DNA from: Closterium sp. NIES-65
Lineage: Eukaryota; Streptophyta; Zygnematophyceae; Desmidiales; Closteriaceae
Length of the DNA: 64,000 nucleotides
Reading direction: 5' to 3'
NCBI GenBank assembly: GCA_948144175.1
Contig: CANXME010000806.1
Location: 1-64,000 of the forward strand
Position 1 is the first letter of the stretch, and every line of letters starts with the position of its first letter. Below, piece by piece: positions 50,849 through 62,994 of the stretch. A program made the translations under genes and the position numbers. Under the pieces are notes generated by a model, which saw nothing but the letters and a program-made list of their open reading frames with translations, had not been told where the DNA came from and did not search any database.

Positions 50849-51650
50849 ATTTCTTGCGTCGAGGGATGGCAGCGCGCCGCTCCTCACTCCTCCTCGTTTC
50901 CTCCCACAGAGGCTCAGCTGCAGACTCTCCACCTGGACGTGTGGGGCCTAGCCCGCGTCCAGGGACAGGGCCACGAGCGGTACTTCCTGCTGGTTGTAGA
51001 CGACTACTCGCGTTACACCACGGTCTTCCCCTTGCAGCGCAAGGGGGAGGTCCCTAATGCTTTGATTCACTGGATCCGCACTGTTCCTCTCCAGCTCCGC
51101 GAGCGGTTTTAGTCGGACTTTCCTTTCCTGCGTCTGCACTCTAACAGAGGTGGTGAGTTCTCCGCCGATCTCTTGCGAGCCTACTGTGAGGAGCACGGCA
51201 TCCGCCAGACGTTCACGCTTCCGGCCTCTCCGCAGAAGAATGGGGTTGCTGAGCGCCGCATTGGCTTGGAGGTCACTCGTACCTCCATGATCCATGCAGC
51301 TGCCCCCCATTTTCTGTGGCCGTTTGTGGGTCGGTACGCCGCGCATCAGCTCAACCTCTGGCCCCGTGTTTCCGTGCTGGAGACTTCGCCCACACTGCAT
51401 TGGACGGGGGAGGTTGGCAATGCGTCGCGTTTCCGAGTCTGGGGTGCCCGTGCCTTTGTCCGCGATACCAGTGCAGACAAGCTCTCCCCTCTCGCCATTC
51501 CCTGCGTCTTGCTTGGCTTTGTCCCTGACGCGCTTGGCTGACATTTTTACGACCCCGCCTCATGCCGTGTCTTTGCGTCTCAGGACGTCACCTTTGACGA
51601 GTCTGTCCCCTTTTACCGTCTCTTTCCCTACCGCACTGCCCCTCGCCCCC
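50849..51650 (+). pseudogene. Copia D integrase
   Basis: LHLDVWGLARVQGQG (first Asp), RYFLLVVDDYSRYTTVFPL, a stop at about 51111 (ERF then TAG), SNRGGEFSADLL where family members have SDRGGEF (second catalytic Asp changed to Asn), then PQKNGVAERRIG (Glu). 51173-51541 is open and ends at TGA. Confidence 0.8.
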
Positions 51651-52650
51651 CACGTCGCTCTTTCTCGCTCCAGTTCCTCCCCAGGTAGACCCCCTTCCCG
51701 CTCAAGGCCCTGCTCCTTCAGGTGTTTCTCAGGTAGAACCTCCTGTGCCTACGCCTGTGGAGGTCACTGGTGACTCAGGTCCTACTGGGGGTGGTCCTGC
51801 TCGGGGTGCTGTCTCTGAGGGTGCTGAGCCTGGGGGTGCAGAGCCTGAGTGTGAGGAGCCTAGGGGTGCTGAGCCTGGGGGTGCGGAGCCTGAGTGTGAG
51901 GAGCCTGGGGGTGCTGACCCTGGGGGTACGGAGCCTGGGGGTGCTGAGCCTGAGCGTGAGGAGCGTGGAGGTGCTGCGGCTGAGCGTGAGGAGGCTGGAG
52001 GCACTACGCCTAGGGGTGCTGTGTCTGGGGGTGCTGCGCCTGAGCATGAGGAGCCTGGGGGTGCTGAGTCTGGGGGTGCGGCGCCTGAGGGTACTGAGAC
52101 TGCTGGTGCGCGGTCTCCTTGGAGAGGCCGCCTTCGTCCGCGTGCGCCTCTCTCCCCTTAGCAGCTGCACGACTGGTATGCTAGCCGTCAGGGTCGCGCT
52201 GCTGGAGCTCGGGGCTCTGCAGCTGGGAGTGGTGCTGGTACTTTGTCTACAAGAGAAGGTGGAGTCGCTGGTTCCGGAGGTGCTCATAGTGGAGGTACTG
52301 GAGCTGCTGGGGCTGGCGGTATTGAGTCTAGGGGTACCACTGCTTGAGACGCTGAGGCTGGAGACCCTGAGGCTGGAGGTGCCGGTTCTGGGGGTGCTGC
52401 TGTTAGTGACGCTGGTACGGAAGGTGCTGGCGCTGGAGGTTCTGGAGCTGCTAGTGACGCTGGTACTGGAGATGCTGGTGCTGGGGGTTCTAGAGCTGCT
52501 ATTGACGCTGTACTGGTGGTGCTGGCGCTCGAGGAGCTGGAGGTGGAGGTTCTGGAGCTGTTGGAGGTGCTGGAGCTGCTAGTGCTGGTGGCACTGCGCA
52601 GCCACGACTGTTCTTTGCTCCGCCATCTCCATCGTCTCTGCCACCGCCTC
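51651..52650 (+). repeat. Copia D linker with degenerate GGAEP-type repeats
   Basis: Between integrase and RT the sequence is a run of GGTGCTGAGCCTGGGG-type 15-bp words (51790-52110), encoding Gly-Gly-Ala-Glu-Pro-like repeats, then GCTGGTRCTGGAG words to about 52590. Every frame is open for long stretches because of the repeat. Confidence 0.75.
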
Positions 52651-52655
52651 ACTCT

Positions 52656-54805
52656 GTGCTTCGCCTGGTTCTTAGCCTCCCGTTGTCTACTGGTCTTCCG
52701 TTACAGCCTGGCTCACCACTGCTTGCTCCCTCTCCTTATACTAAGCAGCCAAGAGATCTTGCTGAGCGTCGTGAGCCTACGTCGCGTCCTGTCTTGCCTC
52801 TTCGCACTGTCCGCACTGGTCGTACTAGTAGTCGTGTTCCTCGTCCGCGTCCGCCGGCTGTCCCCAGCACACACCTCATGGCTCTGCGTCCTTCCTCTCC
52901 TCTGCAGCGTGTTCCTCTGCCGTCTCCTCATGCATATTCTGTGCCTGTCATTGCTGACCTGAAGTCTAACCGGTTTCGTGCTGAGCACCCTACTGTCACG
53001 CGTCTCCTAGCCACTTTTGTCACTAACCCGTCGTTTGAGTCTGCTGTTGCGTCTGCCTTTGTCGCTGAGCTTCTTGACTTTGCTGCTACCTGTCGTCTAG
53101 AGTACGCCGCTAGTCTTGTCGCTGAGTTTGAGTCTGTCTGTCCTCCGTCCGTCGCGTGTGAGTGTGCTCTTGGCACGGACGTCCTTGAGGACAGGCAGGA
53201 GCACATTGAGTGTCTTGCAGCCGCTGCGCCTCATCTCATGGCCATGCTGCTTCCCTCTGAGGAAGACCCGGATGCTCCAGACATCCCGACCCCGCGCTCT
53301 TACGCTGAGGCGATCGCGGGTGAGTACTCCTCTCAGTGGCAGATAGCCATGGACGCAGAGATGGCTTCATGGAAGTCTACAGGCACCTACGTCGATGAGG
53401 TTCCCACTCCTGGGGCGAACATCGTCGATGGCATGTGGATTTTCAGGGTGAAGCGGCTGTCGGGTTCTCTGCCTGTCTTCAAGGCTCGTGACGTTGCTCG
53501 AGGCTTTAGTCAGCGGGAGGGAGTTGACTTCTTTCAGACCTTCTCCCCCACCCCGAAGATGACAACTCTTCGAGTGCTGCTGCACGTTGCCGCTCGGAGT
53601 GACTGCGAGCTTCACTCTCTTGACTTCAGCACAGCCTTCTACAGGGCAGCCTGCACGAGGAGATCTGGCTGCGCCGCCCACCTGGCTTCATTGGGTCGTT
53701 CCCTCCTGGTACCCACTGGAGCCTCTGGCGGCCAGTCTACAGTCTCCGCCATGAGCCTTGCAAGAGGCATGACACACTGAGGACGACGCTTGCGGCTCTT
53801 GGGTTTGCTCCTTTGAGTACTGACCCGTTGCTGTTTCTATGCAACGACACTTCTCTGCCGCCATTCTACATCATCGTGTACGTCCACGACTTGGTCTTTA
53901 CGACTGCTGACACTGCTGGACTGACCGACGTGAAGTTGGAGCTGCAGAAGAGACACACGTGCACAAACTTGGGTGAGCTGCACAACTACCTTGGCTTGCA
54001 GATCACCCGGGACAGAGTATGCCGCACCATCACAGTGACTTAGTCACACATAGTGCAGCAGGTCCTTCAGCGCTTCCGCTTCACCTGGTCCTCGGCACAG
54101 GCCACTTCTCTGGCTACAGGTCACTCGCTCTCAGCTCCACCTTCGAACGAGTCCGTAGAGCCAAGTGGTCCTTACCCAGAGGTAGTGGGTTGCGTCATGT
54201 ACCTGATGACCTGCACTCGTCCTGAACTTGCGTACCCTCTTGGCCTTCTGGCTCGCTACGTGGCTCCTGATCAGTAACAAAAGGTGCACATGGATGCTGC
54301 TAAGAGGGTACGACGCTATTTGTGCAATACATCAAGCATGGGGCTCGTGCTTGGAGGATGAGACGACGTTGTCCTCACTGGTCACGCAGACGCTTCTTGG
54401 TTTGACGACCTAGCTACGCATCGGTCATCATAGGGTTACACCTTCAGTCTTGGCTTTGGCTTTGTTTCTTGGTGGTCTACACGCTCGTCTTCTCTTCTCA
54501 GCTCCAGTTGTGAGGCTGAGATCTACGCCACAGCCATGGCTGCACAGGAGTTACGCTGGCTCACCTACGTGTTGAACGACCTGGGAGAGCGGCCTCGTTC
54601 TCCTCCTGTTGTGTACGTAGACAACAAGGCCGCCATTGCCTTGTATCAGGAGCACAGACTGGAGCAAAGAACGAAGCACATTGCTCTGCGTTACTTCCTT
54701 GCTCGAGAGTTGCAGCAGCGTGGTCAGCTTCGTCTTGCTCACGTGGCCACTCGGGCCAACACTGCTGATATATTCACAAAGGCACTTTCGTCTGGTGATC
54801 ATTAG
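52656..54805 (+). pseudogene. Copia D reverse transcriptase and RNase H
   Basis: 52656-53780 is open and reads AMDAEMASWKSTGTYVDEVP, RGFSQREGVDFFQTFSPTPK, MTTLRVLLHVAARSDCELHS. After a frame change, 53813-54043 has PFYIIVYVHDLVFTTAD, so the YVDD motif is YVHD. 54536-54805 gives RNase H end: MAAQELRWLTYVLNDLGER, VYVDNKAAIALYQEHRLEQR, RANTADIFTKALSSGDH. Several stops lie between. Confidence 0.88.
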
Positions 54806-55084
54806 CGTTTCTGCACTTTGTTAGGCCTTGTGCCCATGTTTCCTCACTTGCTGTAGACGTTGCTTGTACAGTGATATATATATATATACCTGCATGCTTG
54901 CTCTGCTAGGTAGAGATCACTGTAGTGTTGTTGTTGCATATATACCTCTGCATGTGAACTGGCCTTGTGGCCCTTTGCTTGTGCTCAGTGTGTGTGGTGA
55001 CGTTGTGATCCACCCTGAGCTTGCTTTGCTTCTCTTGACTGGCCATGTGACCCCTTGCTCTCCCCCACTTTGCTTATGGGGGTG

Positions 55085-55203
55085 TGTCAAATTATATATA
55101 AGATATATATGGTTAGGCTATAGTGGGGTAGCCAATATGGGGTAAAGCCCCTTTTAGGGTTTCATACTTGTACCCAACACTTTCCTACTTCATTCATTCC
55201 TGC
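55085..55203 (+). repeat. 3' LTR of copia D, slightly truncated
   Basis: Starts TGTCAAATTATATATAAG right after CTTATGGGGGTG (polypurine tract). It aligns with the LTRs of A and B up to TTCATTCATTCCTGC, then switches to element E coding sequence. Confidence 0.8.
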
Positions 55204-55780
55204 CTAGACTTCTGACAATGCCATCGATGGAGCCTATGTAAAGTAGGTCGTCTACATAGACGATCAGCAGGATGTAGTCGGCGGCTTTTGTAAGTCGGTA
55301 CATTCCCTGGTCATGTGGCAGTTGGCGGAAGCCGATGCGGATTAGTCGGGCGTGCAGGTACTGTTGCCACAGTCTTGGTGCTTGTTTGATGCCGTACAAG
55401 GACTTCAGTAGCTGACAGACTTGATTCGGGTCTGTGTTGGATCTGTGTGGTGGCTTGACGAAGATCTCAGCATCGACGGGAGCGTAGAGGAATGCGTTAT
55501 CCATGTCGATTTGGCAGAGCTTCATGGCGGCTATTGCGAGAAGGATTCGCGGAGAGGTATGTCGACTGACCGGTGCAAAGGTTTTGGTGAAGTCCCGTTC
55601 GTGTTCTTGGTCGAAGCCACGTACGACCCATCGTGCTTTGAATTTGTCAATTGTTCCGTCGGCTTTCGCCTTCACGTGGAAGACCCATTTTCCCGTGAGC
55701 ACGGTTTTGTTGCGTGCCACTCTGATAGGCACTATCTTCCAAATGTTTCTGTCTTTGAGCGCCTTAAAATTATTGTCCAT
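55204..55780 (-). pseudogene. Copia E reverse transcriptase, 5' part
   Basis: A 196-codon open frame: MDNNFKALKDRNIWKIVPIR, VLTGKWVFHVKAKADGTIDK, KARWVVRGFDQEHERDFTKT, MDNAFLYAPVDAEIFVKPPH, SLYGIKQAPRLWQQYLH, YILLIVYVDDLLYIGS (YVDD intact). Truncated right after the catalytic motif. Confidence 0.88.
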
Positions 55781-55971
55781 GGCTTCACGCCATTTTCCCC
55801 TATGCTCCCCCGCCCAGAGTCTGCTGAACTCTGGCAGGGCCCTTTGGCAGGCCCCTTTGGCGGCGATGCTCCGTGGATGGCGATGACGAGTCCGAGTGTA
55901 GCGAGGGAGATTTGGATCCTCGGGATAGACTGCTTAATCTCGTGCTTCTGGATGAGGTAAGAAGTTGGGGC

Positions 55972-57813
55972 CTATGCGTTCTGAATCGTTTGTGTTGACC
56001 GGCTGAGGTGTAATGTAGCCGTTGTCGGCGAAGCGGTAGTAGACTTCGGCGTTGATGCTTTCGCGAGGGTTGTCGTCGTCCATCGGAACAGGTACCAAAT
56101 AGTAAGGGAGAGGTCAGGCTTCCTCGGATGCTCCATCCACGTTTTGCTCATCCCAGTCAGCCTTATCTGCTGGTGTGGCGAAGGCTCGGTTGCCACCGAA
56201 GCCGCCCGTGAGGTCCCGTTCTGCGTCCAGGTTTTCCAAGTACGTTTGGAGAGTGAGTCGTCCGTAAAAATCACGTCACGTGCTGCTACTATTTCCTTCG
56301 AGTGGACGTCGAAGATTTTCCACGCGTTGTAATATTTTTCGATGCCCAAGTGTAGCCCCCACAGTGCGATTTGTGAGAATCTTCCGGCTTGTGCAGTGTG
56401 TGATTGGTAATGTACCATGCAGCCAAAAACTCGTAACATTTCTGTGTTGCCCAATTTTCCTGTCCACAACAGATGCGGTGATGCGTTGTTTGGAAGCGAG
56501 GATGACGGGAGCAAGTTGTGCAACAGCACAGCGTGGTCCATCGCCTCAGGCGAATGATGGTTGGGTAGCCACATGCCACGTAGCAGCTTGCGCATGGTGT
56601 TCTGGAGGTTCGTGTTCATTCTTTCTGCCACGCCTTAATGCTGATGAGCGTACCTGTTCATTCTTTCTACCACGCCTTGTTGCTGATGAGCGTAGGGAAG
56701 AGAGATGAGCCGCTTCATGCCTCTCTTTGCCAGGTACTGCTTGAATCACTGCGACCGATATAACTAGAAGCTTTTCAGCTTCACTCTTGATTCCCTTTCT
56801 CCTACTGGAAGCCATGCGACGAAGGCTTCGAAGGCCATGTTGCGACTCGGAAGGTTGAGGTGCCAGACATATCTGGTGGCGGTGTTGATAAACGTGATGA
56901 CGTAGTTGTATGCTCCTTGTCCACTTACGCGAGTGTAAAGTATGTCACTGTAAACTTTCTCCAGTGGTGCGTATGTTGGAGCGCTTGGGTTGTGGTGAGA
57001 GACGAACGGCTGATGGGGTAAGTCGGCTTGGGGGCAGGTAAAGCATGTTCCGCAGGCTCGTTGAGGTTCTCTGCCGTCGGGTAGGAGTAGTGAGTCTTTA
57101 TTGAGCACTCCTACTCTTATCATGTTGTTCAGTATTGTGTTGCTAGGATGCCCTAACCTCTGATGCCACAATGATTCGTCAGTGAGATGTCCGGGTGAAC
57201 GTCTGTACAGATCGGAGTTGGAGTAAAGGCCGGCAGTGATGTTTGCGCTTTGGTGAATGTCCTGTGGGGAGGAAGTCTGCTGCTGAGTGGGCATTGGCGC
57301 TGGTGTCGTTGTCTTTGCTTCTGTCGATGTTGCTGCTGCTGCTGTCGATGTCGCCGCTGCTGCTGTCAATGTCACCGCTGCTGACGTTGCTGCTACTGTC
57401 GTTGTCGTTGCTTCTGCTGTTGCTGTCTCTGCTGCTGCCGTCTTTGCTGCTGCCGATGTTGATGTTTCCGTCTCTTGAATCACTACAAATGCCCTTGTTC
57501 GTTCTGCTTCAGGTATGTTGTGCGAGTACCAGAAACCTCCAGAACTGATGTAAGGGTTGAGGTCTGGTGGGTGCGACCACGTGGTGAAGTTGACAATCGC
57601 GTCGCTGTCAGCGGTGCCTTGATCTGGAACGAAGTCGAGGACAAAGACATTGTTCTTCAAGACTGCCTTCCCGATGTAGAGTCCGCCCTTGCCGTTGTAA
57701 AGCTTAAACTTCTGAGTGGTGCTATCGGCTTCGAGGTGGATTCCCTTTGCCATGAGTTGACTGACGCTGAGTAAGTTGTAACCAAGTACTTTTGCAATCA
57801 AAACTTTTGACAT
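55972..57813 (-). pseudogene. Copia E GAG-pre-integrase and integrase
   Basis: 57813-56764 is a 349-codon frame: LGYNLLSVSQLMAKGIHLEA, an Ala/Thr-rich insert (TSTAAAATSTEAKTTTP), SLWHQRLGHPSNTILNNMIR (zinc histidines), CGTCFTCPQADLPHQPF, VYSDILYTRVSGQGAYNYV. 56631-55972 continues MAERMNTNLQNTMRKLLRGM, HLLWTGKLGNTEMLRVFGCM. A duplicated segment (GTTCATTCTTTCTRCCACGCC) occurs near 56620 and 56660. The catalytic DRGxEF segment is missing at the frame break. Confidence 0.8.
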
Positions 57814-58620
57814 CTCCAGGATATAGTTTCACGGGATTGATGCTCAACTACCCCTTGTCGTCGTGTGCGCAGGTTCTAATTGTTGGCGACAGTGATGACA
57901 ACTTCGTAGTTAAGGCGTTGTTCCCGATCTACGAAGCAACCTAAAGAACACATGTGTTGTCCGCATCAAATGTCCAAGAACCAAGTGTCTTTCCCGGACG
58001 GTTCGCTTTGGGTGATGGCCGCGTACGTCGGATTTGGCTCCAGTGATTCGCGACGAGGCGTGCTCTTGTCGAGCTGTTCTTCGGGTGAGTATGTCGGTGG
58101 TGAACTGTTGATGCAGGAGTCTGTTGTCCTTGTCATGCAGCTTATGATATTTCTTGTTCCTCTTGCAGGTTGTGATGTCGTTAAAGACGACGCCTAGTTG
58201 GGGGGATGATGTTGTGTGGAGGCCACTTGACTGCTTGAAGGTCGAAGTTGGCGTGGTGGTAGTGTTGATTGCTGTTGATTGGGGCAGTGAATGCAAGAGT
58301 GCCCTGACGTTTTGTAGAGGTGAGCGAACGGTGGTACGTATCTTCATGCTTGGTGTTCGTGTTGTTGGTTGTTGTTGCGCCGCTGAGTGGGAAATGCCAA
58401 CTCCGGTACTGATGCCTTCTTCTTGTGACGTTCTTCGTGCAGGTCCATGTCTTGTTGCTTGTCGTGGATTTCGGCGTAGAGGGCTGCTTCGGAGATTCTT
58501 CCATAAGCTCGGAGAATGGCTTAGGTGGAGCGCCACTGAGGACGGAGACGAGTGGCGACAACAGTGACAAACACTTCTTCGGATGTTGACCCACCGCATC
58601 GAAGGAGTCGATCGCGCAGA
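57814..58620 (-). pseudogene. Copia E gag and protease remnant
   Basis: Short overlapping minus-strand frames (58599-57910, 58594-58181) with basic and Ser/Thr-rich sequence, and CKRNKKYHKLHDKDNRLL resembling a decayed zinc knuckle. The expected D-S-G-A of the protease is not intact. Confidence 0.5.
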
Positions 58621-58706
58621 CTACGGCATCAACTGATATATGCCATTCCCTTTTCGACAGGTTGCATTTGTACCGTTGTCAATTATGCCATGAGACGATT
58701 GTGATT

Positions 58707-58840
58707 TGTCAGAACATTATAGCTTATGCTATTGTGTAGGCTATAGTGGGGTATCCCATAAGGGGTACAACCCAACTAGGGTTTCATATTTGTACTCGCT
58801 TCATTCATAGTTCACATTCATTCTTGTTCTAATTTCCTCA
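58707..58840 (+). repeat. 5' LTR of copia F (134 bp)
   Basis: Starts TGTCAGAACATTATAGC and ends TTTCCTCA, followed at once by the PBS. Contains GTGGGGTATCCCATA and GTACAACCCAACTAGGGTTT, shared with the family. Confidence 0.9.
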
Positions 58841-58859
58841 TGGTATCGAACAGGTTCCC
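58841..58859 (+). other. Primer binding site of copia F
   Basis: TGGTATCGAACAGGTTCCC, similar to TGGTATCAGAGC, at the LTR edge. Confidence 0.75.
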
Positions 58860-58889
58860 CCTTGGGAACTGTGCTTAGGGCCCACCACA

Positions 58890-59890
58890 TCGAGTTTTTT
58901 TTTTTTTTTTTTTCCTGCCCGAAGCGCGCTCAGCCCGAGTCGCGCTCCGGGCCCTCACTTCGCCGAGCCGCCCTAGCCGCCCTTCACTGCGGCCCCGCCG
59001 CCTTTCTCTGTGGCCCCGCCGCCTCTCTTGTTGCAGCCCCGCCGCCCTTCACGGCGGCCCCGCCACCCATCTCAGCGGCCCCGCCGCCCGTCTTCGCGGC
59101 CCCGCCCCCTCTCTCGCTGCGGCCCCGCCGCCTCTCACTGCGGCCCCGCCGCCCGTCTAAGCGGCCCCACCGCCCGTCTTCGCGGCCCCGCCGCCTCTCT
59201 CACTGCGGCCCCGCCGCCTCTCACTTCGGCCCCGCTGCCCGTCTCTGCGGCCCAGCCGCCCGTCTCCGCGGCCCCGCCGCCTCTCTAGCTGCGGCCCCGC
59301 CGCCTCTCCCTGCGGCCCCGCCGCCCGTCTCAGCGGCCCCGCTGCCCGTCTTCGCGGCCCCGCCGCCTCTCTCGCTGCGGCCCCGCTGCCTCTTACTGCG
59401 GCCTCGCCGCCCGTCTCAGCGGCCCCGCCGCCCGTCTTCGCGGCCCCGCCGCCTCTCACTTCGGCCTCGCCGCCCGTCTCTGCGGCCCCGCCGCCCGTCT
59501 CCGCAGCCCCGCCGCCTCTCTAGCTGCGGCCCCGCCGCCTCTCACTGCGGCCCCGCCGCCCGTCTCTGCGGCCCCGCCACCCCTCTTGCTGCGGCCTCGA
59601 GCCCTACCAGCGGCCCTACGGCCCTACACCGCCCGCGCCACCCGAGCTGCCCGACCCGCCCGAGCCGCCCGAGCCGCCCGAGCTGCCCGGCCTGCCCGAG
59701 CTGCCCGAGCCGCCTGAGTTGCCCGAGCCCCCTGAGCCGCTAAGGAGCCGAGCCGCCTGACCCGCCCAAGCCGCCCGAGTCGCCTGAGCCGCTGGGGAGC
59801 CGAGCCGGCCGAGCCGCCCGAACCGCAGTTGCTGCGGAGCCGTCCGAGCAGCCGCGTTGCTGTACTGCTGAGCTGCCCGACCCGCCCTGT
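58890..59890. repeat. GC-rich repeat leader of copia F
   Basis: Units of about 24 bp, GCGGCCCCGCCGCCCGTCTY, from 58980 to 59600, then GCCCGAGCCGCC words to about 59890. The 293-codon frame over it (APPPVFAAPPPL repeats) is an artefact. Confidence 0.88.
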
Positions 59891-59961
59891 CTGGAAAGAG
59901 CAGCGCTCCTGTCATTGCACTGCCCCTGTCCTACAGGTAGTACTGCTAGGCTACTGTCGTC

Positions 59962-61200
59962 ATGGCTACCCCTAGTGTCCTCACTTTTGACGCTGAGGGT
60001 CGGGCCATTGACTTTGAGGTCTGGGTAGACGACCTGCAGCTGTTCTTACAGTGCGATAGGGCAGACGGCCTCTCTCTCTTTGACCTTACCTCTGGCGCCT
60101 CCCCTGCCCCTGCTGCTGATGCTGACGCCACTGTTCGCTCCCAGTGGGCCACGCGCGACACTGCTGCACGTCTTGCTGTGCGTCGCCACCTCCCTACCTC
60201 CAAGCGTGCGCACTTTAGTCAGTACAAGAGTGCTTAGACCTTGTACGACGCTGTAGTCGCGCGCTACTCCTCCCCTGCCACTGCTGCACTGAGCCGTCTC
60301 ATGCTACCGTACCTCTTCCCTGACCTTGATGCCTTTCCCACCGTGGCTGACCTCATTACGCACCTCCGCACTATTGACACTCGCTACCGCGCTGCACTCC
60401 CTGCTGACTTCTGCGCCAAGAACCCCCCCCCCATGTACATCACTCTGTACTTCCTAGTCACTCGCCTTCCTGACTCCCTTTGAGTAGTCAGGGACCACTT
60501 TCTCTCAGTCTGTCCCACCACACTCACTGTCAATCTCCTCAAGAAGGCCCTCTTAGCAGCGGAGAAGAGTATAGTCGCTGTAGGAGCCTCTCGAGGTGAC
60601 CCGCACACCCCCATCTTTGAGGGGTGTTCCCCCTCCCCCCTGCTGCCCTCTGTTGCCTCTGCTGCTACGGCCGACCTCCTTGGTCTTGAGTCGGTCGGTG
60701 TGGCGTCTGCCCCTAGCGGGAGACGCCGCCCTGACAAGGGCAAGGGGGGCAAGGGAGCTAGAGGAGCGGGCGGTGGAGGTGGAGGTGGAGGCGGTGGGGG
60801 TAGTGGGGGTGACGGTGGGAGTGGAGGTGCGGGTGGGGGGGTCAAGGGCGGCACTGGAGGCGGAGGCGGCGGCGGCGGTGGCGGTGGGAGCGGAGGTGGC
60901 GGAGGAGGCGGTGGAGGAGGTGGTGGTGGAGGCGGCGGTGGAGGCGGCGGCAGTAGCGGAGGCGGCGGAGGCGGTGGGGGTGGCGGTGGAGCTGGTCGTG
61001 GGCCTTTGCAGAGGAGTGGCTCCGGTAGTGGCGCGCGCCAAGAGCAGCACCGCGGTCGTGAGACCCTGTCCCCTCAGCAGCTCCGTGAGTGTTACACTGC
61101 ACGCCAGCGGGGTGGGGGTTTTGGTCCGTGCACCTACGTCTTGCGCACCGCCGACTGTGCGGGTGAGCAGTGTGGGGGTCTGCACCCCACCCAGCGCTGA
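59962..61200 (+). pseudogene. Copia F gag
   Basis: MATPSVLTFDAEGRAIDFEV at 59962. Stops interrupt the frame at about 60236 (TAG), 60481 (TGA) and 61198 (TGA); between them the frame is constant. Has the glycine tract (about 60765-61005), LSPQQLRECYTARQ, and CTYVLRTADCAGEQCGGLHP, where the final Cys of the motif is the TGA stop. Confidence 0.88.
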
Positions 61201-62994
61201 TTTGGCCGCCTGACGGACGCGTGGCGTCACCAGTTCCCGGAGGCCTCAGAGATTCCTCGCTGGGGCGAGCTGTCTAGGGCGGGTGTTGCCATCTTTGATC
61301 TTGACTTTGATGCTATTCTCTCTGCCATGTATGCTGTGTCTCATAGTGATGAGGGTGACTGCTACCGCTATTTCCCGCCCGATCCGGGCATTGAGGCTGC
61401 TGCCCTAGGTGCTTACGACGCTGCTGCTCTAGGTGCTAGTGTGTCTGCATCCTCAGGTACTGGAGAGTCTGCGCTCTCAGATACTACGTCGGCTTTGGCC
61501 TCCCTCACCTTCACTCTTGACTCTGGGGCGTTTCGCTCCTTCTTTCGGGACCGCACCACACTCACGCCGCTTAGTCGACCGGTTGCGGTGTCTCTAGCTG
61601 ACCCCTTCTGGGGGTCCTGTACTGTCTCGCTTCTCCACAGTCCTCCCGTGTTTGCGGCTCCCTCTGGCACCCTGTCTGGTCTCTACCTCCCCTCGTTCTC
61701 GACGAACCTGGTGAGTGGTGCTGACCTACAGGATGGGGGAGTACACCAGTTCACTCCTGCGCGTCAGCGGGTGACGCATTGTACAGAGGCTAGCACAGGC
61801 CGGCACCTGGCTACGTTTACCCGTCAGCCGGGGTCGAGCCTGTACACACTGACCACTGCGTCTCCTCCTGATACCGAGTCTGGTAGAGTCGCTTCGTCCG
61901 TTCAGGTGTTTGCTGCAGCGTCTAGGTCTGGTCATGAGTCTGCCCCCTGTTCGTGTCGTCTCTTGTCTCATGAGACTCTCCTTTGGCACCACCGTCTTGG
62001 TCACCCCTCTCTGCTTCGGCTCAAAGGCATGGCCTCCCGTCTTCTCGTGTCTGGTCTCCCCCAGTCCCTCCCTCCCCTTCCTCAGGGCCCTGGCCCTGCC
62101 TGTGTCCCCTGTGTCGAGGGGCGCCAGCGAGCTGCCCCTCACTCCTCCCAGTTTCCTCCGACAGAGGCCCCGTTGGAGACGCTTCACATGGACGTGTGGG
62201 GCCCGGCCCGCGTCCGTGGACAGGGTCACGAGCACTACTTCCTGCTCGTTGTTGACGACTACTCGCGTTACACCACGGTCTTCCCCTTGCGCAGCAAGGG
62301 TGATGTCACTGAGGTGTTGATCGACTGGATCCACGCAGCTCGTCTCCAGCTCAGGCGGAGCTTCGGCTCGGACTTTCCTGTTCTGCGTCTGCACTCTGAC
62401 AGAGGCGGAGAGTTCTCCTCTGGCCTTCTGCGAGCCTACTTTCGTGCACGAGGCATCCGCCAGACCTTCACGCTTCCGGACTCTCCGCAGCAAAATGGGA
62501 TTGCTGAGCGCCGCATTGGCATGGTCATGGACGTCGCCCGTACGTCCATGATGCATGCGGCTGCCCCCCATTTTCTGTGGCCGTTTGCGGTCAGGTACGC
62601 GGCGCATCAGATCAACCTCCACCCCAGGGTCTCCAGACCGGAGACCTCCCCAGCATTACTGTGGACGGGGAAGGTTGGCGATGCGTCGGCGTTCTGGGTC
62701 TGGGGATCTCGGGCGTTTGTCCGCGACTTGTCTGCGGACAAGCTGTCCTCTCGTGCTGCTCCTTGCGTCTTCCTGGGGTTCCCCCCTGACGCGCCTGGGT
62801 GGCAGTTCTACCTCCCCACCTCTCGACGTGTTCTGTCCTCCCAGGACATCACGTTTGACGAGTCGGTCCCCTACTACCGCCTCTTCCCCTACCGCACTCC
62901 GTCCCTCCCCCCACCCCCGCTCTTCCTTGTACCAGGTCCCCCCCAGGTAGACTCCCTCCCCACTCAAGATCCTGCCCCTTTAGGTGTGTCCTAG
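61201..62994 (+). pseudogene. Copia F protease and integrase, long open frame
   Basis: FGRLTDAWRHQFPEASEIPR leads into a 555-codon frame (61327-62994): FTLDSGAFRSFFRDRT (protease; DSGA-F where others have DSGAS), LLWHHRLGHPSLLRLKGMAS, CVPCVEG, LHMDVWGPARVRGQGHEHYF (first Asp; continuous here, unlike in B), LHSDRGGEFSSGLL (second Asp) and QQNGIAERRIG (Glu). The frame closes at TAG 62992, in the linker. Confidence 0.9.

Larger units (their letters stand above)
48454..55203 (+). mobile_element. Copia element D, decayed, 5' LTR missing
   Basis: Plus-strand member of the A/B/F family: GC-rich leader, gag, protease, integrase, RT, RNase H, polypurine tract and 3' LTR. Stops and frameshifts are frequent. 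The 5' LTR is lost at the gypsy C junction and the last bases of the 3' LTR at the element E junction. Confidence 0.88.
55204..58706 (-). mobile_element. Truncated copia element E
   Basis: Minus-strand copia of another family, without LTRs. From the right: gag remnant (58600-58000), degenerate protease, GAG-pre-integrase and integrase (57813-56000), RT (55780-55204). RNase H is missing at the left end, where it abuts copia D. Copia F begins at its right edge. Confidence 0.85.

Noticed and set aside
58862..59743. 293-residue proline/alanine-rich protein
   Set aside because: Repeat leader of copia F, between PBS and gag; composition only.
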